A DNA stretch of 64,000 nucleotides from Eublepharis macularius (Eukaryota > Chordata > Lepidosauria > Squamata > Eublepharidae), in assembly GCF_028583425.1 (NCBI RefSeq), contig NC_072794.1:30749232-30813231 (forward strand). The letters are read 5' to 3'. The translations under genes were made by a program, and so were the position numbers. The notes under the pieces were generated by a model that saw only the letters and a list, made by a program, of their open reading frames with translations, was not told where the DNA came from and ran no database searches. Numbering within the stretch: the stretch's first letter is position 1; each line of letters starts with the position of its first letter. Below are positions 38,376 through 48,838 of the stretch, piece after piece.

Positions 38376-38639
38376 CTTAAAATCCTTGCTGTCCGCTTCT
38401 CGCAGCTTCTTCAGCCGGAAGTCTCCCTCGCAAGGGTTCAGCGCAGATGGCGGAGCCACACATGAGCATCTGCATTCCGGTCCTGAAGTAATGGTTTCCA
38501 CTGTGTAAAAATCCTCTGGTTTGGAAGCGCCTTCATTAATCCTCTGGCAGGCGCCTCGACCCAGGGGCCTCACCAGACACTTGCACTGACAGTCACCGCC
38601 TTCCGACACGGCCTTCACCTTGTCGTAGTCACCTAGCAA
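38376..38639 (-). CDS. OLFML2B: OLFML2B coding exon 2 (cysteine-rich segment, residues 52-139)
   Basis: 88 codons follow acceptor CTAG at 38640-38643, starting [10 protein letters not shown]. It contains two C-x-C-x-C clusters (DCQCKC and ECRCSC) plus two further Cys (GRGACQ and LNPCEG), eight in all. These probably support disulfide-linked oligomers. YTVETITSG and [16 protein letters not shown] are almost identical to human. The donor after DSKDFK is AAG|GTTGGC, an ordinary GT but a weak extended match. Phase is 0 on both sides. Confidence 0.96.
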
Positions 38640-39824
38640 CTAGTGGGTGGGAGAAGAAATATAAGCAGATCAGCTGGGCCTGAAAGAAATATCCCCCTCC
38701 CGTTTGTGTTTGCTTTACTCTGAGTTTGGGAAAAGCCTCAAACAGTCTGAGAACCTGAAGAAATAGGTCACTCAAAATTGCTGACTCTAAAGTTTTCCAT
38801 TCCTTGGTAATTTGGGAAAGTAATTTTCTTCAGCCACCAAAGAGGGGAAAAAACACAAGCTGGTCAACCTCTCCACCCTCCCCACCCCCCAAAAAACCCC
38901 CCTTTGGTATTTCTCTAAAGATTTGAGGAAAATTAAAAGCTTCCAGCTCCCAAGCCACCCACCACCCCTCCAGAACGATCACACAGAAATGTAATGGGTA
39001 TAATCCCTCATAAATTCTCTTGCACACTCCCCTACTGAAACGAAGATGCATATCAAAATGATGTGGCTTCATGAACAACACCCATTTGCTTCAGTGGGGC
39101 TTGACAAGGAGAACTTCCCAACAGATTCTGCCCTGTGGAATGGCTCCAGATTACACATATCTCATATTGCACCCAAAAGATGCCAGGATGTGCAGGGGTT
39201 TTGAAGCAGAAAAGCACACCCCGCTTGGCCAAAGTCAAATTCTAACTGTAAATGCAATCCAAAGAATTTCCTTTAGGGGGTATGGAGAGATCAAACACAA
39301 AAATGAAAGATAAATAATCTTAGAGCATTTTTTCCTTATTGTGCAGCATGTGCATGGCCTTTCCAGAGTCAGAGAACCTCATTCAGAAAACCCTTCTAGA
39401 GACCGTTCACATACAAACTAGGCTTTGCTGTTACACCACACAGTCAATGTTGGTTCCCTGGTAAGTGTATGAGGCATGTCTTTGCAGACATATTTGTGAC
39501 TCATTCACACGACATTTTAGGTCTCATTGGGAAGACCCACTGCATGCCTGCTATTCTAGATTCCATTATACACAGTTCAGCCATTAGCCAAACTACAGTC
39601 GGTGTTAACTATCATCTAGAGCCCCAAACCATGGCTGGGATTCCAAACATGGTTTAGAGCCATTTGCTTACATTTTCCCTTCTTCTCTAGGTGGATTATG
39701 ATGGAATAGCCACAATTTAGACATGTCACTTTATATTACTTATTTAAAATATTTATAAATTCTCCATTCTCCTGGCTAAGCCAAGTCCCAACTCAATATG
39801 AGTTGCAAAATAAAATGCTATTAA

Positions 39825-39945
39825 ACTTCTGGGCATGGAGCAGGGGTCACTAGGGGTGGGAAGGGAAGGTAGTTGTGAATTTCCTGCATTGCGCAAGGGG
39901 TTGGACTAGATGACTCTGGAGGTCCCTTCCAACTCTATGATTCGA
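39825..39945 (+). mobile_element. CR1 LINE 3' end
   Basis: GGGGTTGGACTAGATGACTC then TGGAGGTCCCTTCCAACTCT and ATGATTCG is the classic CR1 terminus, including the start of its ATTCTATG-type tail. Confidence 0.85.
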
Positions 39946-40149
39946 CACAAAAGTCACATAATTCATAAAATAAAACCAAACACTTAAAAACAACCTTAAA
40001 ACCCATGCTTTTAAATAAACATACACATTCGCAGTGTCCTAGACTCAGACCATTCCAAATGCTCTGCACAAAACCACAGTTTGCAAACACACTTCAAACC
40101 ATGGCTTATTATTCTGCTTTGATTCTGACCCTAACCATGGACGATCTGT

Positions 40150-40265
40150 TAGGCAGGGGCTGTGTCTCAGGATCAGAGCATCTGCTTTACATGCAGAGGG
40201 TACCAGGTTCAATCCTCAGCATATACAGCTAGAAGTCCATAACCTGAGACCACTGCCAATCAAAG
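40150..40265 (+). mobile_element. tRNA-derived SINE copy
   Basis: GGGGCTGTGTCTCAGGATCA (A box) and CATGCAGAGGGTACCAGGTT CAATCC (B box) lead into a shortened body (CCATAACCTGAGACC). Confidence 0.65.
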
Positions 40266-40770
40266 TGGACAAAAATGACTCTGTATCAACTTGGTGAAGA
40301 TTCCTGAATCGTGGTTAGGCACAATTCAACCAGCTGGTAACATATGCCACTTGTGAGAAAAGGGTTTTACCATCTCACAGCAATCGGAATAAAGAGCTCA
40401 TAAAGTGAAGCTCCGGAATGGTTTGTCTGGAAGATGCATCCGTAGCAGCCTATCACAATCTGACTCCAAATACTGCATCTACAAAGGGTTCTATTTCCTT
40501 GCTTGTTTTCATTTCACTGGCAGCGGGAAGACCTCCGGGGCACATTACCCCATGCACGTTTCGATCCGGGATTGTTACAACAGTCTTAAGCCTATGCCTA
40601 TGCATTCAATTTAAGCCAATTTATTTCAGTGGCCTTAGACTGCATAAACTCTGCGTAGAGAAACTCTCCCCAGCAATATCAGTAGGACTTCTGCATTTCA
40701 AGGTTTGCAATTAAACTGCCATCATGATGGTGCTTTTTGGAAAATGCCTCAACCAGTTATGGGCAAGGTG

Positions 40771-40988
40771 TAGGGTTGCCAACCTCCAGGTAGTGGCTGG
40801 AGATCTCCTGGAATTACAACTGGTCTCCAGGCCACAGAGATCAGTTCACCTGGAGAAAATGGCTACTTTGGGGGTGGACTCTATGGAATTATGCCATGTC
40901 AAGGTCCTTTCCCTCCTCAAACCCCACTTTCTCCAGGTTTCACCTCCCAGATCTCCAGGAATTTCCCATCTTGGAGCTGGCAACCCTA
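40771..40988. mobile_element. TAGGGTTGCCA inverted-repeat element, complete copy
   Basis: Terminal repeats TAGGGTTGCCAACCTCCAG and GAGCTGGCAACCCTA abut TA on both sides, which suggests a TA target. The interior carries GGAGATCTCCTGGAATTACA, CTCCAGGCCACAGAGATCAG and ATCTCCAGGAATTTCCC. It is 218 bases and non-coding. Other copies: 27168-28452, 44334-44540, and a fragment at 56865-56935. Confidence 0.75.
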
Positions 40989-43523
40989 GCAAGGTGGTAT
41001 AGGAATGTTTTAAACAAATCAGTAAAATGGTCTCCAAAATGACCCAAACAGCTGCCCTCTTTCTAGCAGGCAATTGCTACCTTCTTCCTTGAGCTTGGTG
41101 AAGATAATACTTTGATGAGCAGGTCTGCTCCCCTAGCAACAGGAACTGATCCAGTAGGAGATACCAGTTTGTCTTCCTCTATATCTCTGTGCACACTTCT
41201 AAGAGTTGGACTAGTACACTATTCAACTGAGGTCAGGTTTGTGTCTAAAATATATCAGATGCCCACGAAGCATTGCTTTTCTTCCCAACAGCCAAAGTTT
41301 GTTCAATAACAGGGTAACCTCATTTAAGAAGTAGTCCCATATCTAAGTAACAATTATTGGTTACGTTAATGATAAAGAGCTGAAGGGCCCATCAACCCGA
41401 CTGAAAGCCCTCAGGAAGAAAAAAATCCCGACGGAGACCAATTTATGGCTCGTTCAGCAACTGCTGGAGCCCATGGCAGCTGCAGACACAGCTGACTTTA
41501 ACCACAGGTGAAAGCCAACACAAGCCGATGGAAAACTGCCACCGCCACAGGCTAAAGAATCACATGAATGCAGGCAGTCCCCGGAGATCAGACCAGTTGA
41601 AATCCCAGCCGCTGGGTTTAAAGGGGCAGCAGCTGCAACACCGGCAAACTACAGAAATCCATCACTTCACAGGATTATCGACTTCAAGCCAAGCGTTTCA
41701 GCTCTGGGAGGGATCAGCTTCTAAGTGCGGTTTATTCAGTAGCAAAAGTGTGTGCAAGGTGACAGAGGGCAGGATGTGATACGATCCCTGTGCTGAGAAT
41801 TTCCAGCACTTAAGGAGTTCCCTACTAAAATGCTACTAAAGGACAGAATCCACTTCTGACCAAGATGATATTAGAACGGGCACTAAGCAAACGCATCACA
41901 TTTGGAGAGTAACGCTGGAATACTGAATGCACAGACTCTAACTGAACGGGCTCTAGACCTTGATCACTGAGGTCAGAATCAAATCTGTTCAGTTGTCCCA
42001 AGGATCCTGTTTATTCTTTTTCCCACAACAGACGAACACAGCTACCCTTCTGGAATTACACCAAATCCTATTTAGGTATGATGTAACGCTGGTTCAAGAT
42101 GTTTTCTTGCCCCAAGTAAGATACACCCTCTTCCCCTCCTGGGCCTGTGCCACTGCTGGCCGAGGCCAAGCCAAGCTTTGCCGGGGATTGGCGTGGACCA
42201 GGCCAGGGGTGGTGCAAGCCCAGGAGGGGATGCCAGCGCTGCTGATGGCATGGATCCAGCCGATCCCCTGCGGTGCATCCGTGTCCTTCGAGCGGTACTG
42301 CCCCAAGCAGTCACTTGGGTGGCTTGGCCAGAGAACTGACCCTGCTATGAAGGGCGAGGCTCGATAATCACAAACGCTTCCTCTGCCAACAAAGGAAAGA
42401 TTCTTGCAATACTCATTGCACAGAAATGTAATGATGCCTCCAAGAGACTCGCTGTCATCCTGTGCGGTTAGTGGCAGGATGTATCTGAACACAACGCTGG
42501 AATCCCATTTACCCAGCTACAGGGGAGCAATCCTCATTGAACTTAGTGAAATTTATTGCTGAGTAAGCACAGACAAGCTCAAGGTGTGCGTGCAAGGCCT
42601 TTGGTTTAGCTGGGGTGCAGACCCACTCACAATGCAATACTTTCAGAACAAGCGCCTACATAATAAATCCCTGTTCCCAAAGATGCCTTTGGGAAATCAT
42701 TTATTCCCGTTCCCAGTTAAGAATGGATTTGTGCATATCAATGTAAATATCAAACACGCTGCCTGACCTGGATCTGAAGATAAAATTGTACACGTGTTGC
42801 CCTGTGGAACTGGCACCTAAAGCCTACATCCATTTATTTTGAAACCAAAGCCCCTGAACTTCTGCCAAACTTGCCTCAAAACAAAGCAGTTCTTAAGATC
42901 CTCGCAGGGGAAAAAAGCTGTGGGGGGAGCTCTAAGTGCATCACCCCAAGCCCCCGACAATTAATTGGGGAGGGATTCAGCCGCCGCCACCCTCCACTGA
43001 ACTGGCACTCCCAGCCCTCACCTGCTAACTGGCCTCCAATTGGCTTTGAGCCAAGAGGCAGAGTATACATATTTTAATTAAAAATAAGTACATTTGTGCC
43101 AAACCTCTGAACTGACGCCTGCTGCAGCTCATGCCTGTCGGTAAAGGCTGGTCCCTGCCCTGAGAGTTGTCACGCCTTGCAGCTGGACCCTAAACATGTT
43201 TTCTCGGAACTAAACCCAACTTAGCACATGCATGTTTAGGATCACAGCCTAAGGCCCAGCTGAGGGAATGGAATCCCTCTTCTCTACTGAGACTGTCTTA
43301 TACTGAGTCAGACCATTAATCTATTAAGGTTAGAGGCCAGAAGTGGCTCTCTAGCAGTACTTTCACATCACCTATTCCTTGGTTCCCTTTTTTAAAAACT
43401 GAGAATTCAACCTGGGACTTTTTGCAAGCGATCAGAGAATGCATTTGGGACCTCGCGCATGCAGGCAGAGGGTGAACTTGGGATATTTGGCATGCAAAGC
43501 TGATGCTCTACCAGAAAAGAGCG

Positions 43524-43610
43524 AGAGTCCAGTAGCACCTATAAGACTAACAAAATTCGTGGCAGGATATGAGCTTTCATGAGCCACAGCGGACTTCTTC
43601 ACTGAGCACC
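43524..43610. repeat. AGTAGCACC-family fragment
   Basis: GAGTCCAGTAGCACCTATAA, GACTAACAAAATTCGTGG and GAGCTTTCATGAGCCACAGC GGACTTCTTCA match one arm of the family. Confidence 0.7.
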
Positions 43611-43962
43611 ACAGCACCAGGGCGATGCCAAAAGGCTCCGGTCTGCCAAGGAGAGCTGCCATCACTTGAGGCTTTGAATTCCTTCGCCCAAAGTCCCCTC
43701 GAAAACACCTGAGAATATATTCCATGTTACTCCAGCAGCATCGAGTTCTTAGGCGCAGGGGCCGATTCCGAGTATTTACCTCGTGCAAACGATACTCGCA
43801 AAAAGAAATCCCGCAAACTCAACCGGCGCCGCCGCCTAACTTTCCTCCCCACCGCTTTCCCTCCCTCCTGCCGCAAGCCCCACTGGGCAGACCGGAGCAG
43901 GCATCGGAGCGCGCGTCTCCTGCGCCTCCTGCTCGGTCCGCTCCGCGCAGCCCCTCGGGTAC

Positions 43963-44115
43963 CTGGGAGAGGATGTTCTCCTGGTTGTCCGCCTCGTCCT
44001 GCAGCGGGGCGCCGGCGGCGGGGCTGGCGCTGGGCTCGGCGCGGGCGGAGCCCCCCCAGGCCGCCAGGAGCGCCGCCCAGCAGCAGCAGCACAGCAGCGC
44101 CACGGGCCGCGCCAT
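43963..44115 (-). CDS. OLFML2B: OLFML2B coding exon 1 (signal peptide, residues 1-51)
   Basis: Starts at the ATG complementary to 44113-44115 in an ideal Kozak context (GCCGCCGCCATGG). It encodes a hydrophobic, Cys-rich signal peptide (MARPVALLCCCCWAALLAAW) with a likely cut after ARA near residue 26. The sequence then passes an Ala/Pro-rich stretch into the family-conserved DEADNQENILSQ, which matches human NEADNQENVLSQ. The donor is CAG|GTACCC at 43962-43961, phase 0. The exon lies in the CpG island. The signal region is not conserved in sequence with mammals, which is normal. Confidence 0.95.
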
Positions 44116-44333
44116 GGCGGCGGCTAGCGGGCGGCGGGCGAGCCGGGCATGGGGCGGGCGAAGGCAGCCGGCGCGCCTCTCTCCTTCCCGGCCTTCTGGC
44201 CAGCCGAGCGAGAGCCGGCGGGCGGGGAGAGGCGGGCGGCCGGGGCGGGCCGGGAGGAGGAGCCTCCTGGGCGCGCTTTGGGCGCGCTCGACGGCGCAGC
44301 ACCGGCCGGTGGGGAGGCTGGGCGCGTCGTCAC

Positions 44334-44540
44334 GTTGCCAACTCTGGCTCGGGGGATTCTTGGAGGTTTAGGGGCGGAGTCTGGGGGAGGAATTCGAGGA
44401 GGGGAGGGGCCTCCGCGGGGATAGGGCTTCGTAGAATCTACTCTCCAAATCTGTTCTTTCCTCCAGAGGAACCGATCTCTTGCCTGAAGGTCATTTATAA
44501 TTCCAGGAGATCTCCAGCCGCCACCCGGAGGTTGGCAAAT
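44334..44540. mobile_element. TAGGGTTGCCA-family copy in the OLFML2B promoter CpG island
   Basis: GTTGCCAACTCTGGCTCGGG at the left and GGAGGTTGGCAAATC at the right are the two family ends. AATTCCAGGAGATCTCCAG lies near the right end. It sits 218 bases upstream of the OLFML2B ATG on the minus strand. Confidence 0.75.
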
Positions 44541-45278
44541 CAAGGATTCGGGAGGGGTCGATGGCGGCCGGCTCGCAGGAGGAGGGGAGGAGGAGCCGCT
44601 TCAACGGGGTTTGGCACCGGAGCCTGTTGGCAGCGACCCGAAGGGAAGCGTGCCGCCTCGCCCCTGGCCGCCCTCCGCCCCTGTTCCCCAGGCGAGCTTT
44701 GGAGACAAAGCTGGCGATCGGGCTTCCTCCCTCCCAAGCCCGGGCGGCGGCGCGGGCCTGCCTACATGGACTCCGGAGTGACTCCCGAGCGCAGAGCTCA
44801 GGCAACGCGGCTCTCTGCAGCGCTGCAGGTGCCAGACCTCGAACGCAGCGTGGCTGGTTTCAACACACGCGTGCAGAGGTTCGGGGCGAGCGGTCACCTG
44901 GGAGTTCCTTGCCCGGCGGCGATTTGTCTTTTAAAGCCGGTTCTCCGGAGCGCGCGCTGTACAAACAGATCGCAGATAGAAATATCGCTGCGCCTTTCTT
45001 AAATCAATGTAATAAAACCTTTGTGACGTGCCTGTCTTCATAGTCGAAAAGTGTGAGAGGATGAGCAAGATTCGGGTCCCGTGGCACCTTAAAGACCAGT
45101 ATGAAAGCGCCCTATTTTGGATGGCTCGCTTGGCTGATTGCTTTCTCTAAAAAAAGGGTTGCGATGCCCAGATAAGGCAACCTTGGCTGAGGCGAAAGAG
45201 GTAGTGCCAAATTTTAAAACAGTTCTTCATGGGGGCGGGGGTCTGTTTCGAGTCATTTGAGTGAGCCTGGGAGACTTA

Positions 45279-45396
45279 GGGCCAAGCTACACATGACGAA
45301 TGACACTTGAACAGCAAGTGTATTTCTCCCTGTTCACTTGCCCTCCAATCAGTCCACTTGCTGTTCAAGTGTCATTTGTCATGTGTAGCTTGGCCC
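45279..45396. mobile_element. Harbinger-like MITE (GGGCCAAGCTAC family), copy 2, TTA duplication
   Basis: Terminal repeats GGGCCAAGCTACACATGACG and its complement are followed inward by AATGACACTTGAACAGCAAG. Each end is flanked by TTA (45276-45278 and 45397-45399), the three-base duplication of PIF/Harbinger transposons. It is 118 bases with no coding capacity. Confidence 0.8.
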
Positions 45397-45969
45397 TTAG
45401 AAGTGCCAGTTTGGGCTTATGTTGCTGAATGGGCTTAGAATGGTAGGTGTTACTAATGGCTACTTGCACACCCATTGAATAAGGCACTTTCAGTACAGTG
45501 TACTGTAGCAATGGTTTGCAAGTCGATTTTCCTGTGTGAAACAGTTGCAAACGATTGCATTGAAAGTGCAATAGCCACAAAAACAGCCTAATCTTCAGTT
45601 GGGGGGTTCCATGGAAATATTTAAGTTGATGATGTGGCTAGATCTGTCCATTGTTCTTCGCTGCCACAGCTCAGTGGAACATCCAGAGGCAGTATGTTGA
45701 GCATCAACAAGCAGGGAAGCTCTAGCTTTTATGCCCTGCTTTTTAGGCTTCCCAGAAGCATCGAGCCCTGTTGGAAACAAGATGCTGGACTAGGTGGACT
45801 CTTGATCAGATTCTGCAAACCTCTCCTTGTTTTCTAAAGAAGCAAAACAAATTCTCTGCATCAACCATTGCTACTGTTATTGGAGAGACACCTGAATGGT
45901 TTTTTTTCCAGGGCTTGCTTTGGAACAGCCAGCACTGGGAAAGGATGAACTTCAGAATTGTTGGCCGGT

Positions 45970-46397
45970 CAGGGCTCATTTTGAGGTGGAACAAACAGCA
46001 GTTCTGGTAGTTCCCCAAAGAGGTCACATGTCAGCTGCCCCCGCCCACCTGACTCTCGGCCATTTTGGGCCCGTTTTGGCCTAGATTGGGGCCGAAATGG
46101 CCCGGATCGAGCCTCTGACAGGTGTTAGATCACTCTCCCGCTCAGCAGCAGCCCGATCCTGACCATTTTGGGCCCCTTTGGCCATTTTCAGACCCTCATT
46201 GCCATTTTGGGCCCAATTTCAGCCCTGAATGGCCAGGATTGGGTCCAAAAAAGCCAGGATAGGTGATGTCAGGGTGTGTGGCATATGCAAAGCAGTTATG
46301 CTAATGAGACACTTCCGGTGATGCCAAGGGGTGTGGCATATGCTATTGAGTTATGCTAATGATTTCCTCAAGCTCTTTTTCTACGAAATGACCCCTG
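45970..46397. mobile_element. CAGGG-ended non-autonomous DNA element, 5-base flanks
   Basis: Ends CAGGGCTCATTTTGAGG and CTACGAAATGACCCCTG are short imperfect inverted repeats. The interior has repeated GCCATTTTGGGCCC motifs (46060-46220) and two near-identical GGGTGTGGCATATGC blocks followed by TTATGCTAATGA. CCGGT flanks both ends (45965-45969 and 46398-46402). Confidence 0.7.
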
Positions 46398-46509
46398 CCG
46401 GTCACCAATGCCACGGGGTAATCACCTAAGATGTGTAAGAATTCAAATGGCAAATCTTTTAATTAAAATTCATAACATTGCTAGAATTGGCAGTAGTGGT
46501 CCGAAATGA

Positions 46510-46690
46510 ATTTATTTATTTATTTGGTACTTTTTAGCCTACCTTCCTTCCCTTACAACAACTCTGAGGTAGGTTAGGCTGAGCGAGTGTGACTGGCCCA
46601 AGGTCTGCCAACTTCACAGCAGAATGGGGATTTGAACCCACGTCTTCCATTTCCTAGTTCAATATTAACTACTATACCTCACTGGCTAAT
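46510..46690 (-). mobile_element. tRNA-derived SINE, minus orientation
   Basis: The + strand shows TTTATTTATTTGG, ACAACTCTGAGGTAGGTTAG, TGGCCCAAGGTC, GGGGATTTGAACCCACGTCT and ACCTCACTGGCT, which is the reverse of the standard SINE order (tail to head). Confidence 0.7.
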
Positions 46691-46754
46691 ACAACAACAG
46701 TTTCTGAGAAAATATCCATGGGAATCCAGGAAAGCAATCGGCACTATGCAGTAA

Positions 46755-46815
46755 CACCACAAGATTTAGTAGCACCTTAAAGACCAACAGAGTATAAGCT
46801 TTCAAGAGTTAAAGC
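46755..46815. repeat. AGTAGCACC-family fragment
   Basis: TTTAGTAGCACCTTAAAGAC and CAACAGAGTATAAGCTTTCA AGAG represent part of one arm. Confidence 0.55.
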
Positions 46816-46824
46816 TGCTGTACT

Positions 46825-47045
46825 ATAGTAGTTAAGTGGTTGGGTTGTGATTCAGCTCTCTGCTGGTTCAAATCCCACTACTGCCCGTGAGCTCTGCAGG
46901 TGGCCTTGGGTAAGCCGCTCCTCTCAGCCCCAGCTCCCCAGTTGTATTGTGGGGATAATAATAACACTGACTTTGTTCACAGCTCTGAGTGGGACGCTAA
47001 TTTGACTAGAAGAGCAATATAGAAGCACTATTATTATTAAAACTC
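46825..47045 (+). mobile_element. tRNA-derived SINE, distinct older subfamily
   Basis: A head with TATAGTAGTTAAGTGGTTGG and B box GGTTCAAATCCCACTAC, then GGTGGCCTTGGGTAAGCCGC and GGGGATAATAATAACACTGA, ending ATTATTATTA. It is related to the Sauria-type copies but with a different middle. Confidence 0.65.
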
Positions 47046-47329
47046 CCTCAGAAGATGAGGTGGTAAAAACTAGATTTGATTGCGCAGGTTAAATACTTGT
47101 GTTGGCATCCCTCTTTCCCTGCTGTTGAACACAAGAAGAGCTCTGCCAGATCAGACTAGTTGCCCATCTAGTTCAGTATCTTGTTTCACACTGGTCAACC
47201 AATTGCCCTAGAAGACCAAACAAACATGATGTAGAGGCCAAGGCCTTCCCCAACATTTTTCTCCTAGCACGTGTATGCTAGGAGGTTTACTGCCCCAAAT
47301 GTGGAGATGTCCTGACCCTTTTGTCTGAC

Positions 47330-48612
47330 CCTTGCTGATTCAGTTAAGAGCCTTGGAGTTATACTGGATCCAACGTTACTACTTGAGGCAGTGGCAAAAA
47401 ATGCTTTTTACAACCTCACTCTAGCCTGGAATATGTCTTCTTATCTCGACATGGCCAACCTGGCCACCTGGATCCATGCTATGGTAACATCAAGGCTTGC
47501 CTATTGTAATGTGTTATACAAAAGTCTCCCATCTAAGTTAACTAGGAAGCTCCAGTTAGTGCAAAATGCTGCAGCTTGACTGTTATCAGGAGTGATCAGG
47601 AGCATGAACATCACTCCCATCCTACAGTCACTCCATTGGCTACCTATTAGTTACCATGCTCAGTTCCAGGTATTGGTTATTATATACAAAGCTCTTCATG
47701 GTCTTGGTCTGGCATACCTACTGGACACCTCCCTCCCTATGTTCCTCTATGGCAGTTTCACTCATCAGTGTCTCCTGCAGGTGCCAAGCTGCACATGGGC
47801 AAAATTAACAGCAGCCCATACATGGGCTTTCTCTGTGGTGGCCCCTACCCTGTGGAACAACCTGCCTGAGGAGGTCAGGAGAGCCCCTACTCTCCCTGCT
47901 TTCCGCAAATGATGCAAAACCGAATTATTCAAAAAAGACTTTTTACTCAAATGGGAGGGCTATACTTTAGGGAGGGGGTCTCAGATGCTTTACTAATGAG
48001 TTAGGGACTGTAGACTTCACCACTAGGTTGCCTTACATATTATTTGTTGCTTTAAATATGTACTCCTATGTACTACCTGTGCTTTTATGTTTGCTTTATG
48101 TTGTCTAACGTCAGTCCTAGAAGTGATTATGTTCTGTTTCAGTATTCTACTTTGTATTGGATTCTTGCTAATGCTATGTCTTTGTAAACTTGTATCTATT
48201 TACCTTATGACATTGTTTATGTTTGGTGTAGTGGTTATGAGCACGGGACTCTAATCTGGAGAGCCGGGTTCGATTCCCCACTCCTCCACTTGAAGCCAGC
48301 TGGGTGACCTTGGGCGAGTCACAGTTCTCTGGAGCTATCTCAGCCCCACCCACCTCACAGGGTGATTGTTGTGGGGATAATAATGGCATAGTTTGTAAAC
48401 CGCTCTGAGTGGGCATTAAGTTGTCCTGAAGGGCGGTATATAAATCGAATGTTATTATTATATTATTATTATGGAAATGTCCTTGATACTGTATGAAATG
48501 TACTTGATACGGATTGTACTAATCTCGTACTGTGTAATCCGCCTTGAGTCTCAGTGAGAAAGGCAGACTATGAATGAATGAATGAATGAATGAATGAATG
48601 AATGAATGAATA
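47330..48612 (+). mobile_element. L2 LINE 3' part, interrupted by a SINE, ending in (TGAA)n
   Basis: Encodes ATWIHAMVTSRLAYCNVLYK, LTRKLQLVQNAAA, HWLPISYHAQFQVLVIIYKA and APTLWNNLPEEVRRA, the L2 reverse-transcriptase C-terminus, with interruptions. The 3' UTR is split by the SINE at 48221-48472 and resumes to CTTGAGTCTCAGTGAGAAAG and a TGAA tandem tail (48571-48611), the usual L2 terminus. Confidence 0.88.
48221..48472 (+). mobile_element. Sauria-type tRNA SINE, nearly full length
   Basis: Head GTTTGGTGTAGTGGTTATGA, B box GGTTCGATTCCCCACTCC, body AAGCCAGCTGGGTGACCTTG and CCCACCTCACAGGGTGATTG, and 3' end GGGCGGTATATAAATCGAAT followed by TTATTATTA. It is inserted in the 3' UTR of the L2 copy around it, so it is younger than that copy. 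Confidence 0.88.
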
Positions 48613-48739
48613 CTTGCCATGGCTAGCAGCTTTTGATGGACCTATCCTCTTCAGGAATTTGTCTAATCCCAATTTAAGGCTAGTGGCATTAGTATGCCCG
48701 TCACCCTTGAGAATTCTCAAAAGATCACCCTGATCTACA

Positions 48740-48838
48740 TCAAAGGGTTGTTGTGAGGATAAAAGGAAAGGGGGGTGAACTATGTTATAAGCCACTTCAG
48801 TTCCCACTGGGGGGGGGGGAAGCAGGATATAAATATGT
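48740..48838 (+). mobile_element. tRNA-SINE 3' tail
   Basis: GGGTTGTTGTGAGGATAAAA, ATGTTATAAGCCACTTCAG and GGATATAAATATG are the 3' end of the lizard SINE with a G-run expansion in the middle. Confidence 0.6.

Larger units (their letters stand above)
38640..43962 (-). other. OLFML2B: OLFML2B intron 1
   Basis: 5.3 kb. It contains a CR1 3' tail (39825-39945), a tRNA-SINE (40150-40265), a TAGGGTTGCCA-type element (40771-40988) and an AGTAGCACC fragment (43524-43610). The GC-rich patch at 42110-42330 is not assigned. Confidence 0.9.
43860..44960. promoter_or_regulatory. OLFML2B: CpG island / OLFML2B promoter and 5' UTR
   Basis: A block of very high G+C and CpG covers exon 1 and about 850 bases upstream on the minus strand. 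It contains many GGGCGGG-type GC boxes (for example at 44148-44160 and 44220-44260) and no clear TATA box near the ATG. This is the usual picture of a CpG-island promoter with dispersed starts. The transcription start cannot be placed from sequence. A dispersed repeat (44334-44540) interrupts it. Confidence 0.8.

Noticed and set aside
42110-42330. Possible coding exon in a G+C-rich patch of OLFML2B intron 1
   Set aside because: Open on both strands with no family resemblance and no exon-like splice sites that fit OLFML2B phases.
43724-44371. Long frames on both strands across the CpG island
   Set aside because: Open only because of high G+C. The sole supported coding part is exon 1 at 43963-44115.
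44532-45043. Frames of about 156-160 residues upstream of OLFML2B
   Set aside because: Arg/Ala-rich CpG-island artefacts that partly cover a dispersed repeat. No recognisable protein.
48221-48290. tRNA gene
   Set aside because: A and B boxes are those of a Sauria-type SINE; there is no tRNA fold with an acceptor stem.
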